64,000 bases of DNA from the NCBI RefSeq assembly GCF_050433445.1, contig NZ_JBNPXF010000016.1, positions 6,888 through 70,887 of the forward strand, written 5' to 3'. The stretch is from Kroppenstedtia sanguinis. GTDB taxonomy: Bacteria > Bacillota > Bacilli > Thermoactinomycetales > DSM-45169. The position numbers and the translations under genes are program-made. This document shows positions 8,887-16,140 of this stretch, piece by piece. Positions within the stretch are counted from its first letter, which is position 1; each line of letters starts with the position of its first letter. The notes below the pieces were generated by a model. It was given only the letters and a program-made list of their open reading frames with translations. It did not search any database and had not been told where the DNA came from.

Positions 8887-9103
8887 CCGTCTAAAGCCCA
8901 GTACAAAGCCAATCTGCCGATACTCTAATCATACAGAAAAGTCCTGACGGAAACAATAGGAATCGCCATACAGCTTGTTACATCTAGTGATTCAGCCGGT
9001 TTGGTTTTGTCGTCGATCCCCAGGGGTTTTTACACTACTGGGGGTCGACGACAAGATTTTTTGATCTACGATACGAACTGATCCCATCATTTTACCTTTT
9101 GTA
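8887..9103 (-). promoter_or_regulatory. Leader of CRISPR array 2
   Basis: Nearly identical to 5297-5515 (see there). The hairpin is even better here: GTCGTCGATCCCCAG pairs with CTGGGGGTCGACGAC with one mismatch. Homology ends after TTTTACCTTTT. The following 9104-9440 has no gene that I can support. Confidence 0.85.
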
Positions 9104-9451
9104 TGGTGTCGATGAGCATTCGGAATTCAAAAAAGCAATAGACCACCCTGACTCGTGCGGTCCTATGGTAAAATAAACCATGGTAGTAGCTAAGGGCGGG
9201 CGGTCACACTGACCCTCGATCGAGAGGGGGTGAGGAAATGGGGGGGCCGTGGGATGCACAAAGCAACCTCCCTTGAAAATCATTCTGCGATGAAAATTCC
9301 GTGGGATAATTGGCCCGTTGACGGACGCTCTCCGACGGAATACCCCCTAATTATATCGCAGAATGGAGTTTCTACGATGAATATTCCCCTCCGCTAGGGT
9401 GAAAATTACTCTAACAATCATTTAATTGTAATAGTCAGCGGCGCTACACTT

Positions 9452-9470
9452 TATAATAAAATGATCATTT
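9452..9470 (+). promoter_or_regulatory. -10 box and palindromic operator of the CadC-like gene
   Basis: TATAAT at 9452-9457 is followed at once by the 12-bp palindrome AAATGATCATTT (9459-9470), a position and composition like the operators of ArsR/SmtB/CadC repressors. No convincing -35 was found. Confidence 0.5.
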
Positions 9471-9493
9471 GATTATTAGAGGAAGGTGAGTCT

Positions 9494-9765
9494 ATAGCGG
9501 ACGATCGTTAGATATTTACTGTTACGACAAAGGGAAAGTATAACGGGTTCAGTCCTCATTGGAAACGGAAGATTTTATGGGGACAGTCCAGTTGTTTAAA
9601 GCGCTGGCGGATCCAACCCGAATGAAGATCGCCTATGCCTTGGTTCAAGAAGAGGAGTTGTGTGTCTGTAATGTGGCTAACATCATCAGTTCCACTTTGG
9701 CGACTGCATCTCACCATCTCCGGCTCCTCCGGAAGTTGATTTATTCTATGGCAAGATGCTGGTGA
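9494..9765 (+). pseudogene. Decayed CadC-like ArsR-family metal sensor
   Basis: The frame reads METEDFMGTVQLFKALADPT, then RMKIAYALVQEEELCVCNVA and IISSTLATASHHLRLLRKL, matching the ELCVC metal motif and recognition helix of CadC/CmtR-type repressors. Upstream, in another frame and with an in-frame TAA, the usual N-terminal IYCYDKGK motif can still be read, back to an ATA-GCG-GAC-GAT where a start codon should stand, preceded by GAGGAAGGTG. Downstream the protein is cut after the HTH. So the gene has lost its start, gained a stop and a frameshift, and lost its C-terminal third. Family members sense Cd, Pb or Zn; no metal ATPase is nearby. Confidence 0.75.
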
Positions 9766-9811
9766 CTTTTTCGGCGTTCTTTATGAATAAGGATAATATA
9801 TATTGGAGATT

Positions 9812-10050
9812 GACCGCAGGTTCCCGGATGTGGGATCAGTATCTGTCACGCCTGGAGTCTGAATTGATCTACACCCCAACAGACACGACCGTTTTTGAAG
9901 CTCCTCCGATCAGAGATGAGAAGGATCGTCCTATCTTGGTCTCAGCGATCTTTTCCCAACCGGATATCTTGTCACTGGGGAAATGGATTTTCACACTGAG
10001 GAGATTCGGGAGTCTACACTCCTTCAGATTTCCTTCGTGATTTTACATAA
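9812..10050 (+). pseudogene. C-terminal part of a PIN-domain protein, frameshifted
   Basis: The frame encodes WDQYLSRLESELIYTP...PIRDEKDRPILVSAI, the second half of a PIN nuclease domain (conserved D-x-x-D with acidic active residues). Around 9972 the frame shifts; the continuation reads VTGEMDFHTEEIREST, the usual TGDxDF region, and after a second shift TPSDFLRDFT ends at TAA 10050, a typical PIN C-terminus. The N-terminal half of such a protein appears separately at 15670-15765. Not functional. It follows directly on the CadC-like remnant, suggesting a deletion joined the two. Confidence 0.65.
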
Positions 10051-10138
10051 ACAAAGAAATAATGTAATTGAAGGATTAACAGAGGGATTTAGGGGATTCC
10101 CAAGCGGAGGGGAGAATTTTTCCATTACATCCCCTTAC

Positions 10139-10777
10139 TTAGAGCATTTGTATTATGCTTTCCACTGCCTTAAATCCGAAAAAGAATCCAAACCCAATGA
10201 GGATCATCCCAGCAGTTATCGAAATCCACTTCATATACTTTTGGTTGACAAATTTTCGACTATAGTGAATAGATACAGAAACAAACAAATCCCATAGAAT
10301 GATCCCAATAAAAATCGCACTGCTATATAACAAAGCACTTCCTTCCCCAACAGATTCTACAGTGGAAGCCAAAACAGAACCGTATATACCAATCCAAAAT
10401 ATAATATTTTGCGGATTGGAAACAGCGATGAGAAATCCTGAAAAAAATGATTTCGAGATTTTGGAACTGGAATTTTCCTGAAAAGAAACATTGATCTCCT
10501 TAAATGCTTCTTTAATGCTTTCGTAACCCAAATATAGGAGCACAAAAAAGCCAGCAGCCCATAAAACCAACTTAGCCACTGGAGAGGTTAAAATAGAAGC
10601 AACCCCAAAATAGATTAAAAACATCAAAACAATATCAGCCGACATTCCTCCTACACCTACTAACCAAGAGTGAAGGAAACCATGTTTTATCCCTCTCTTA
10701 ATCATTTCAACTGTAATTGCCCCTATAGGCACTGAGAGAGACAATCCCAATAAAACAAAACTCCAAAATGTACCCAT
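10139..10777 (-). CDS. LysE family amino-acid exporter
   Basis: 212 residues from ATG 10777, which has GAAGGGAG upstream; an upstream ATG at 10807 has none. Six hydrophobic helices and the N-terminal signature SLSVPIGAITVEMIKRG are those of LysE/RhtB transporters, which export amino acids or their derivatives with the proton gradient. The SNPQNIIFW motif in helix 4 is also typical. Base composition is clearly more AT-rich than most neighbours, hinting at transfer. Pieces of a second copy, partly inverted, lie at 13375-13990. Confidence 0.9.
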   Translation of the reverse strand: MGTFWSFVLLGLSLSVPIGAITVEMIKRGIKHGFLHSWLVGVGGMSADIVLMFLIYFGVASILTSPVAKLVLWAAGFFVLLYLGYESIKEAFKEINVSFQENSSSKISKSFFSGFLIAVSNPQNIIFWIGIYGSVLASTVESVGEGSALLYSSAIFIGIILWDLFVSVSIHYSRKFVNQKYMKWISITAGMILIGFGFFFGFKAVESIIQML

Positions 10778-10986
10778 TAATCTCCCTTCTTTCTGGTAAA
10801 AGGGCATCTAACAACGCTTTCTTCGTTGCTGTCGGGAAGAATATATTGCTTCCATTCTCTTGTCTGTTCCGATCCATAATCGCCGATGTCTGGATGTGGA
10901 GGAATCAGATCATATGCTCTAATCGCTCACGAATGACCCTTCTTACCTGTTTACCTTTCATGGTATCCCCACTGTATATATTACAC

Positions 10987-11188
10987 TAGGCGTGTTAATT
11001 AGCCATATTTTAGGTAAGAAATAAGGTCGGAATGGCGGGACGGTGAAGAGCCTTTGCGCTCTTTGCAAAAGATCGTAGCCGTCCCACCATCCCTGTCCCC
11101 TCAAGCCATATTTTACGATGGGGGCAATGGCAAGAGGGAAAGAATCGTTTCGTTTCCATCATCCACTTTATGGTCCATCAACAGCCTG
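10987..11188. mobile_element. MITE copy B (202 bp)
   Basis: Starts TAGGCGTGTTAATTAGCC and ends CATCAACAGCCTG; exact 9-bp duplications ATATTACAC at 10978-10986 and 11189-11197. The body is of the shorter type with GGGACGG...CCGTCCC able to form a stem. The rest of the 10778-11225 gap shows no gene. Confidence 0.88.
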
Positions 11189-11225
11189 ATATTACACGTA
11201 TTTCGGATGATCTGCTAAAGGGGCA

Positions 11226-12053
11226 CTAGAACTCAAATTCAAACGTCTTGCGCTTGTAGGCAAACTCAAACCCAAGCTTCTCCGCTAAACGCAGAGACTC
11301 CTTATTCGTCTCAAGTGCCGACCAATGTGGGTTGATGTTATTGACCAGGCAATGTTCCAAATACGCGGCGCAGGCCAATGTGGCAAAACCTTTATTCATG
11401 TCCTCATCATGATAGGTTTCTACACTGATCTCATGATCTCGACCGTTCACGCAACAGGAAAGGCAGGCGCTAATAACCCTGTTATCCTTCATCACACAGT
11501 ATCCTAAACCCATCTTAAGAAAATCGCCCGTCGTGTACCAAAATTCATTTAACACCTTGGAGAGAATTTCTTCTTCATCGTTCTCGATCGTCGCTTGGTC
11601 GATTCTCTGAATGGTATACCCGGCAGGCAATGGTTTAAAGCCGCTCTTGAGTGCATGGAAACGATCTGTATGGAATGTATGGTACCACTCAAAATCGGTC
11701 TCATAATCCCGATGCGAAATAGCTTTCTCTATAGCTTGTTCCCAAGCTTCATCACTTACTACTGCTAGAAAATAAGTGCCGCCGCATGCTTCCAGTGTAT
11801 CGATCTTTAATTGGTTGTCGATAAAGTCCGGCAGTGGGCGAAGAAAATCCTCGTTTGCATGATCTCCAATAAACATCGAGATTGTTCCGGTAACGTCGAT
11901 CATAGCCGTGCGCGGATGTTCCAGGTGATCCACGTAAACGGTACCGCGATTGGTGCCGTTTATCATTGCATTTATTGTCAGGTCATTTTGCTGTTCGTAT
12001 TTTAGCAATGGTTTTATTTTCTCGTGATCGTTTGTATCAAGTTTGTATATCAC
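11226..12053 (-). CDS. GNAT acetyltransferase of the ZmaR-like type
   Basis: 275 residues. The C-terminal half has the acetyl-CoA fold: strand ISVETYHDEDMNKGFATLAC matches motif A (V-x-T-x-x-x-x-x-x-G-x-A) and NPHWSALETNKESLRLAEKL is the usual NxxSxxLAxKLGF ending. The N-terminal half is a divergent second domain, as in the GNAT_acetyltran family that includes zwittermicin resistance protein ZmaR. Function: transfer of an acetyl group to an amine, substrate unknown, possibly self-protection. Its 3' end adjoins MITE B at a distance of about 40 bases. A second GNAT gene lies 18 bases upstream on the same strand, so they are likely co-transcribed with the sigma factor. Confidence 0.85.
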   Translation of the reverse strand: MIYKLDTNDHEKIKPLLKYEQQNDLTINAMINGTNRGTVYVDHLEHPRTAMIDVTGTISMFIGDHANEDFLRPLPDFIDNQLKIDTLEACGGTYFLAVVSDEAWEQAIEKAISHRDYETDFEWYHTFHTDRFHALKSGFKPLPAGYTIQRIDQATIENDEEEILSKVLNEFWYTTGDFLKMGLGYCVMKDNRVISACLSCCVNGRDHEISVETYHDEDMNKGFATLACAAYLEHCLVNNINPHWSALETNKESLRLAEKLGFEFAYKRKTFEFEF

Positions 12054-12071
12054 GTCGGATCTCCACTCTTT

Positions 12072-12515
12072 CTATAGCTTTTTCTTGAGAAAAAATTGTT
12101 TGATTCCGTCTGGGTAGTCGTCCAGCATGCCAAAAATCTCGTAACCCATGCTTTTATAGAAATGCGGAGATTGATAACTGAAAGTAGAAGTATGCGCGAA
12201 GACGCAGCCCATTTCCTTGCCGGCTCTTTCCGCCTCCGTGATCATCGCCTTGCCAACACCTTTGCCACGGTAATCAGCCGCAATCCAGAACATATCGATA
12301 TATAGGCAATGGTTGTACGTTTCGCAAAAGATGCCGCCAATCACGTGTTCGAACGTATCCTTCAAAAATAAAAAGACGTCATGCTCCGGTTTTTTGAGCA
12401 ATCCTTTCGAAGCTTTCACATTATACTCGTATAGCTTGTCCGCGACAAAATCATAATCTTTTTCATTGTAGTCATCACTTATTTTGACCTTTCCGTCTAA
12501 CAAGACCTCTTCCAT
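12072..12515 (-). CDS. GNAT family N-acetyltransferase
   Basis: 147 residues with the complete single-domain GNAT layout: LYIDMFWIAADYRGKGVGKA is motif A with the Q/R-x-x-G-x-G/A phosphate-binding turn, followed by the YKSMGYEIFG motif B end. AAAGGAGATGC precedes the ATG. It sits between an ECF sigma gene and the ZmaR-like acetyltransferase, all on the minus strand with short gaps (41 and 18 bases). Substrate not predictable from sequence. Confidence 0.88.
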   Translation of the reverse strand: MEEVLLDGKVKISDDYNEKDYDFVADKLYEYNVKASKGLLKKPEHDVFLFLKDTFEHVIGGIFCETYNHCLYIDMFWIAADYRGKGVGKAMITEAERAGKEMGCVFAHTSTFSYQSPHFYKSMGYEIFGMLDDYPDGIKQFFLKKKL

Positions 12516-12556
12516 AAAAGCATCTCCTTTACCGGATGGACACCAATTTTAGATTT

Positions 12557-13231
12557 CTACCAATTAACCGCAAGACCTCGTCTGTGCTGTCTGTTTGGCA
12601 AGCAGGAAAGCGCCACATCGATTCGCTCCCACACAACGACGGGGGGCAGAGGAACCGATTTATTTCGGCGACGCTCCTGCATTACAGTCGGGTCATCAAT
12701 CATTCTCCTTTCGTGTGGGGATTCAAGGACTTCCGCTAGCTTCTCGCGGGCCCGATGCAACCGGGATTTTACCGTGCCCTTCGGAACGCCGAGCAACTTG
12801 GCGATTCGCTTAACCGGAACATCCTCATAATAATAAAGCTGGATGACGATTCGCAGGTCGTCCTCCAAATAAGCTACCGCTTCTTTCAACTCGATTGCCT
12901 CGTAAGGAACGTTCGCGGTTTTACAATCCCATTCAGATTGCTCGATGATGAGCGCCCGTTTTTGTGCCCGCAACAACTGGATGCATTCGTTAATTAGAAT
13001 ACGGGATAGCCATGTTTTGAAAAATGTGGGCTCTCTCAAGGTGCTTATGGACCTGAACGACTTGAAAATTGTTTCCTGGATCGCATCAGCACAATCCTCG
13101 TCATGATTCAGGTATCTACGTGCCAAGCTATACAGATAACTTTTATGAGTCAGAATCAGCCTAGTAAAGGCATCGGTGTCTCCACGAATAGCAAGCCCGA
13201 CATCCTGTTGAAAATTGTGTTTAACGTTCAC
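12557..13231 (-). CDS. ECF-type RNA polymerase sigma factor with an extra C-terminal tail
   Basis: 224 residues. Sigma region 2 spans about residues 18-85 (ARRYLNHDEDCADAIQETIF, then FFKTWLSRILINECIQLLR) and region 4 about 115-170 (RIAKLLGVPKGTVKSRLHRA). It directs polymerase to a special regulon. The usual anti-sigma gene is missing: a GNAT gene follows instead. The last 40 residues, beginning MIDDPTVMQERRR and containing PPVVVWERIDVAL, are not part of a sigma factor and look like the start of an anti-sigma protein read in frame. An internal AAAGGAG precedes that ATG. I infer that a deletion fused the remains of the anti-sigma gene to the sigma gene. If so the sigma factor may now be unrestrained. 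Confidence 0.85.
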   Translation of the reverse strand: MNVKHNFQQDVGLAIRGDTDAFTRLILTHKSYLYSLARRYLNHDEDCADAIQETIFKSFRSISTLREPTFFKTWLSRILINECIQLLRAQKRALIIEQSEWDCKTANVPYEAIELKEAVAYLEDDLRIVIQLYYYEDVPVKRIAKLLGVPKGTVKSRLHRAREKLAEVLESPHERRMIDDPTVMQERRRNKSVPLPPVVVWERIDVALSCLPNRQHRRGLAVNW

Positions 13232-13439
13232 ATTGCGAAACCTCCTATTCCCACGCTTGATTTTAGGTTATATATACTTAGATGTAGAAAGGAGCTCTTT
13301 AGTTCGTGAATAACAAAATTAATTAGTTATTCCCATCCCTAGTCCCGATCCAACCGATTCAATGTATTTACTATACCAGGTCGCTTTTCCGGATTTCTCA
13401 TTGCTGAGTTCAATCCGCAAAATATTATATTTTGGATAG

Positions 13440-13560
13440 CAGGGCTGTTGATTAACTATAAAGTGGGTGGAGGAAACAAAATTGATCCTTTCGCTCTTCC
13501 TATTGCCCCTATCCCGACCTTATTTCCTTCCTAAAATATGGCTAATCAACACGCGTGATT
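13440..13560. mobile_element. MITE copy C (121 bp)
   Basis: Starts CAGGGCTGTTGATTAAC, ends GGCTAATCAACACGCGTG. Direct repeats ATTTTGGATAG flank it (13429-13439 and 13561-13571), 11 bases exact of which 9 would be the duplication. Inserted in LysE-derived sequence. Confidence 0.85.
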
Positions 13561-13629
13561 TTGGATAGGTATATACGGATCTGATCTTGGTTCTCTTTAA
13601 TGCTCTCGTAACCCAAATATAGAAGCACA

Positions 13630-13937
13630 CAGGGCTGTTGATTAACCAGAAAATGGGCAGCGGAAGGGAGTCGTGTGCTGCCAAAGCGACCTTTGTACCA
13701 TGGGCACTACAATCCAAAGGAGCTGAAGCTCTAGATGAAGGTAGCCATCCTACCCAGCGGAGAATCTGGAGGGAGGGCGTTTAGGGGCAACCTCTTCCCT
13801 GTGTTGCTTCCGTAAGGCTTTGCCCCTGCCCGATCGGAAGATTTGGAGCGGCCAGTTTTCACTTCTTTGCCGGATGGCAACGGTCGCGTGGGTGAACATG
13901 ATCTCCCCACCCAAAATATGGCTAATCAACACGCCTG
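13630..13937. mobile_element. MITE copy D (308 bp)
   Basis: Starts CAGGGCTGTTGATTAACC, ends GCTAATCAACACGCCTG, with exact 9-bp duplications AGAAGCACA at 13621-13629 and 13938-13946. Nearly identical (in the opposite orientation) to copy F at 23749-24056. Inserted in LysE-derived sequence; joining the flanks restores GAAGCACAAAAAAGCCAG as in the intact gene. Confidence 0.93.
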
Positions 13938-14014
13938 AGAAGCACAAAAAAGCCAGTAGCCAAGTTGATTTTATGGCTACTGGGGATCATGTGGATCATC
14001 CACACACTTGGAAT

Positions 14015-14473
14015 TTAATTTACGAAACTATCTAGAAACTTACTCGCCTCACTATTGAATTTCCATGTTACACCAAATTTATCGATTAACATTCCAAAAC
14101 TTGCTGACCATGGCGTAGAAGATAAGGGCATGATCACAGTGCCGCCTTCCGAAAGTCTTTCAAAGCTTTGTTTATTCATTTCTGGATCCCCATCGATGAT
14201 ACTGATTAAGACATGATTACCTTTAGTGACTTCACCTGTCACAGTTTGCATAGAAGGCAGTACATCAGAGATCATTAAAGTATTATCTGAAAACTCAATG
14301 CAAGATTCCATAATCATGTTTTGTTCTTCTTCTGTTAATGGAGCGTTGGGATCTTGCCCGAAAGCACCAAACTTCACCTTTTTTACGGTTGTTGCTTGTA
14401 ATGCTTGTCCATAAAAGGTTAATGCCTCTTCTGCTTCCCCGTTAAATTGTAGATAAACGATGGCTTTCATCAT
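14015..14473 (-). CDS. VOC/PhnB-like protein (YjdN family)
   Basis: 152 residues. The pattern YLQFNGEAEEALTFYGQAL at the start, DNTLMISDVLP in the middle and a GGTVIMPLSSTPWSASFGML tail with GVTWKFN is that of PhnB/YjdN-like members of the vicinal-oxygen-chelate superfamily, which bind metal or drugs and include glyoxalases and methyltransferase-like folds. AAGGAGG precedes the start. The gene is divergent from a WYL regulator, with only MITE copy E and promoter sequence between. That arrangement suggests the regulator controls it. Its true reaction is unknown. Confidence 0.85.
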   Translation of the reverse strand: MMKAIVYLQFNGEAEEALTFYGQALQATTVKKVKFGAFGQDPNAPLTEEEQNMIMESCIEFSDNTLMISDVLPSMQTVTGEVTKGNHVLISIIDGDPEMNKQSFERLSEGGTVIMPLSSTPWSASFGMLIDKFGVTWKFNSEASKFLDSFVN

Positions 14474-14498
14474 TTATTTCCTCCTTTTCATATGGGAA

Positions 14499-14571
14499 CA
14501 GGGCTGTTGATTAAACAGGATATGTGATTGGCTAGATCTCGCTCACTGACATAAGGATCATCAACGCCCTG
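14499..14571. mobile_element. MITE copy E (73 bp, minimal)
   Basis: Starts CAGGGCTGTTGATTAA and ends ATCATCAACGCCCTG with only about 40 bases between. Flanks ATATGGGAA and ATATTTGAA agree at 7 of 9 bases, so it is an older copy. It lies in the shared promoter region of the PhnB-like and WYL genes. Confidence 0.65.
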
Positions 14572-14581
14572 ATATTTGAAG

Positions 14582-14619
14582 TATAATAGAGCATATGCGA
14601 CAAATGTATGTCGTATATG
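14582..14619 (+). promoter_or_regulatory. -10 box and inverted-repeat operator of the WYL regulator
   Basis: TATAAT at 14582-14587 is followed by CATATGCGACA (14592-14602), six bases, TGTCGTATATG (14609-14619), a 10-of-11 inverted repeat. Its place just after the -10 fits autorepression. A plausible -35 would fall inside MITE copy E. Confidence 0.65.
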
Positions 14620-14629
14620 GGAGGGAAAC

Positions 14630-15538
14630 ATGAAAAAAATTGAGAGACTGATTTCGATCGTGATGATCTTATTGCAAAAAGAAGTTGTTTCTGCATCAGA
14701 ATTTAGTCGACTTTTTAATGTAACGAGACGAACGATTCAGCGTGATATGGAAGCATTAAATAATGCAAATATCCCTATTTATGCGGAATATGGTGCTGAA
14801 GGGGGATATGCGCTAATGGAAGAGTATAAATTCGATAAACGACTATTAAATCAAAAGGATATTGAAAATATACTCGTAGCTTTAGGTGGATTTGAGCAAC
14901 TGATAACTAATCATGAGATTCAAACGACTATGCAAAAAATCAACGGAATGACCAACACTGATATTTCTCCAAAACTTGATTTATCTTTTTATGATTGGCC
15001 AGGAAGAAGTCAAATCAAAGAAGATATATCGTTTATCAAGCAGGCAATTGAAAATCATTGGTTATTGAAGTTTGAGTATGTGGACCAAAAAGGAAATAAA
15101 ACGTCTAGAGTCGTAGAACCCTATAAGATACATTTAAGTGAGATGCATTGGTATCTTTTTGGGTATAGTTTAGAACGGGAAGACTATCGAACATTTAAAT
15201 TGACGAGGATATTAAAAATCCAAAAAAACGGTTCTTTTATCCCTAGGTCTGATAAGGAGATTAAGGGAGAAAAACAACGCACCGAACAACAAAATTGGGT
15301 TAGTGTACAACTATGGATCGATGTTGCTGTGAGAGATCAATTTATTGAGAGATATGGGAAAAATGCTGTTACAAAAGTAAATGCAAGAAGTTATCTTGCA
15401 ACCATTCGATTGCCTGATAGTCAATTCGCATTCCAATTTTTAGCGGGATTCGGTAATCAAGTTAAAATTATTGATCCAAAAGATTTCATCGCTAACTATT
15501 TGGCTTTTTTGAACGAAACTGTGAATCTTTATAATTGA
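14630..15538 (+). CDS. YafY-type HTH-WYL transcriptional regulator
   Basis: 302 residues from ATG 14630, with GGGAGG upstream; an earlier ATG at 14576 precedes the operator and is unlikely. Residues 1-60 are a winged HTH of the DeoR type (NVTRRTIQRDMEALNNANI). The WYL domain lies at about 140-210 with VEPYKIHLSEMHWYLFGYS, where the W-Y-L triplet is conserved, and a C-terminal WCX extension follows. WYL domains bind nucleic acids or small effectors. The likely targets are itself and the divergent PhnB-like gene through the inverted repeat at 14592-14619. Composition is AT-rich compared with most of the window. Confidence 0.9.
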   Translation: MKKIERLISIVMILLQKEVVSASEFSRLFNVTRRTIQRDMEALNNANIPIYAEYGAEGGYALMEEYKFDKRLLNQKDIENILVALGGFEQLITNHEIQTTMQKINGMTNTDISPKLDLSFYDWPGRSQIKEDISFIKQAIENHWLLKFEYVDQKGNKTSRVVEPYKIHLSEMHWYLFGYSLEREDYRTFKLTRILKIQKNGSFIPRSDKEIKGEKQRTEQQNWVSVQLWIDVAVRDQFIERYGKNAVTKVNARSYLATIRLPDSQFAFQFLAGFGNQVKIIDPKDFIANYLAFLNETVNLYN

Positions 15539-15669
15539 AATATCCATAGGACGGCTTCCAGGAGTATATGATAGGGATCAATCAGTTGATCCCATGTCAT
15601 GTTGGATAACTTTATTGAATTATCAGATTCCGGTTATAATACAGACTTGGGACCCGTGGGAGAGGAGAT

Positions 15670-15765
15670 ATGAAAATGAACGCGGCTGGAAATAATTTTC
15701 GGGTGTTCATCGATACCAACATCTTGATTTCTGCTGTTCTCTCCCGAAAATCCGTCACCGGATGA
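15670..15765 (+). pseudogene. N-terminal fragment of a PIN-domain protein
   Basis: After GAGAGGAG the frame reads MKMNAAGNNFRVFIDTNILI, then SAVLSRKSVTG and a stop. FIDTNILISA is the hallmark first strand of PIN nucleases with its catalytic Asp. A functional protein needs about 130 residues; only 31 remain. The matching C-terminal half lies at 9812-10050 and a block downstream (15805-15840) shares GTGGGATCAGTATCT with it, so both loci come from the same or a related gene. Confidence 0.65.
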
Positions 15766-16000
15766 TTTGCAGTCCACCATTTCGCAAGCCTCTTAAGTGA
15801 TTGGCCGCCGGTTCCCGAATAAAATTCCCCTGTGGGATCAGTATCTATCTGTGGGCTTTGATTCGCCTTTTTGTAAGAGATCGTAGCCGTCCCACTATCC
15901 CATCCCCTCAAGCAATATTTTACGATGGGGGCAAGGGAAAGAGCGAAAGGTCAATTTTGTTTCCTCCACCCATCAGCCCCATGCTATCCTGCCAGGAAAT
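15766..16000. repeat. Mixed relic: PIN gene remains and decayed MITE
   Basis: Contains GATCGTAGCCGTCCCACTATCCC and CAATATTTTACGATGGGGGCAA blocks that are shared with MITE copies B and the 40329 copy, ending AATTTTGTTTCCTCCACCCAT. No clean ends or target duplication. Confidence 0.4.
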
Positions 16001-16104
16001 GAAGATGGCGGGTGGTGGTTCTTGGTGGTGGTGAAGTGTATGTAGGCACAAAAGTCACTTGTGCAGTACAGGATCCCTTCCCTAGAGGGCAAGCATGAAA
16101 ACGA

Positions 16105-16133
16105 ACCGGCTCCCTGATGTACAGGGAGCCGGT
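16105..16133 (-). terminator. Terminator of the HtrA-like protease gene
   Basis: Perfect 12-bp stem ACCGGCTCCCTG / CAGGGAGCCGGT right after the stop codon, followed on the minus strand by TCGTTTTC. Confidence 0.8.
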
Positions 16134-16140
16134 GTTTGGA

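Larger units (their letters stand above)
13375..13990. pseudogene. Rearranged fragments of a second LysE gene, carrying two MITEs
   Basis: Outside the two MITEs, 13375-13439 plus 13561-13580 match the complement of the LysE gene around 10370-10440, while 13592-13629 plus 13938-13965 match it in the direct orientation around 10505-10560. The two parts are therefore joined head to head. Neither is a usable gene. The 13232-13374 stretch before it contains the sigma-gene upstream region and nothing else recognisable. Confidence 0.75.
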
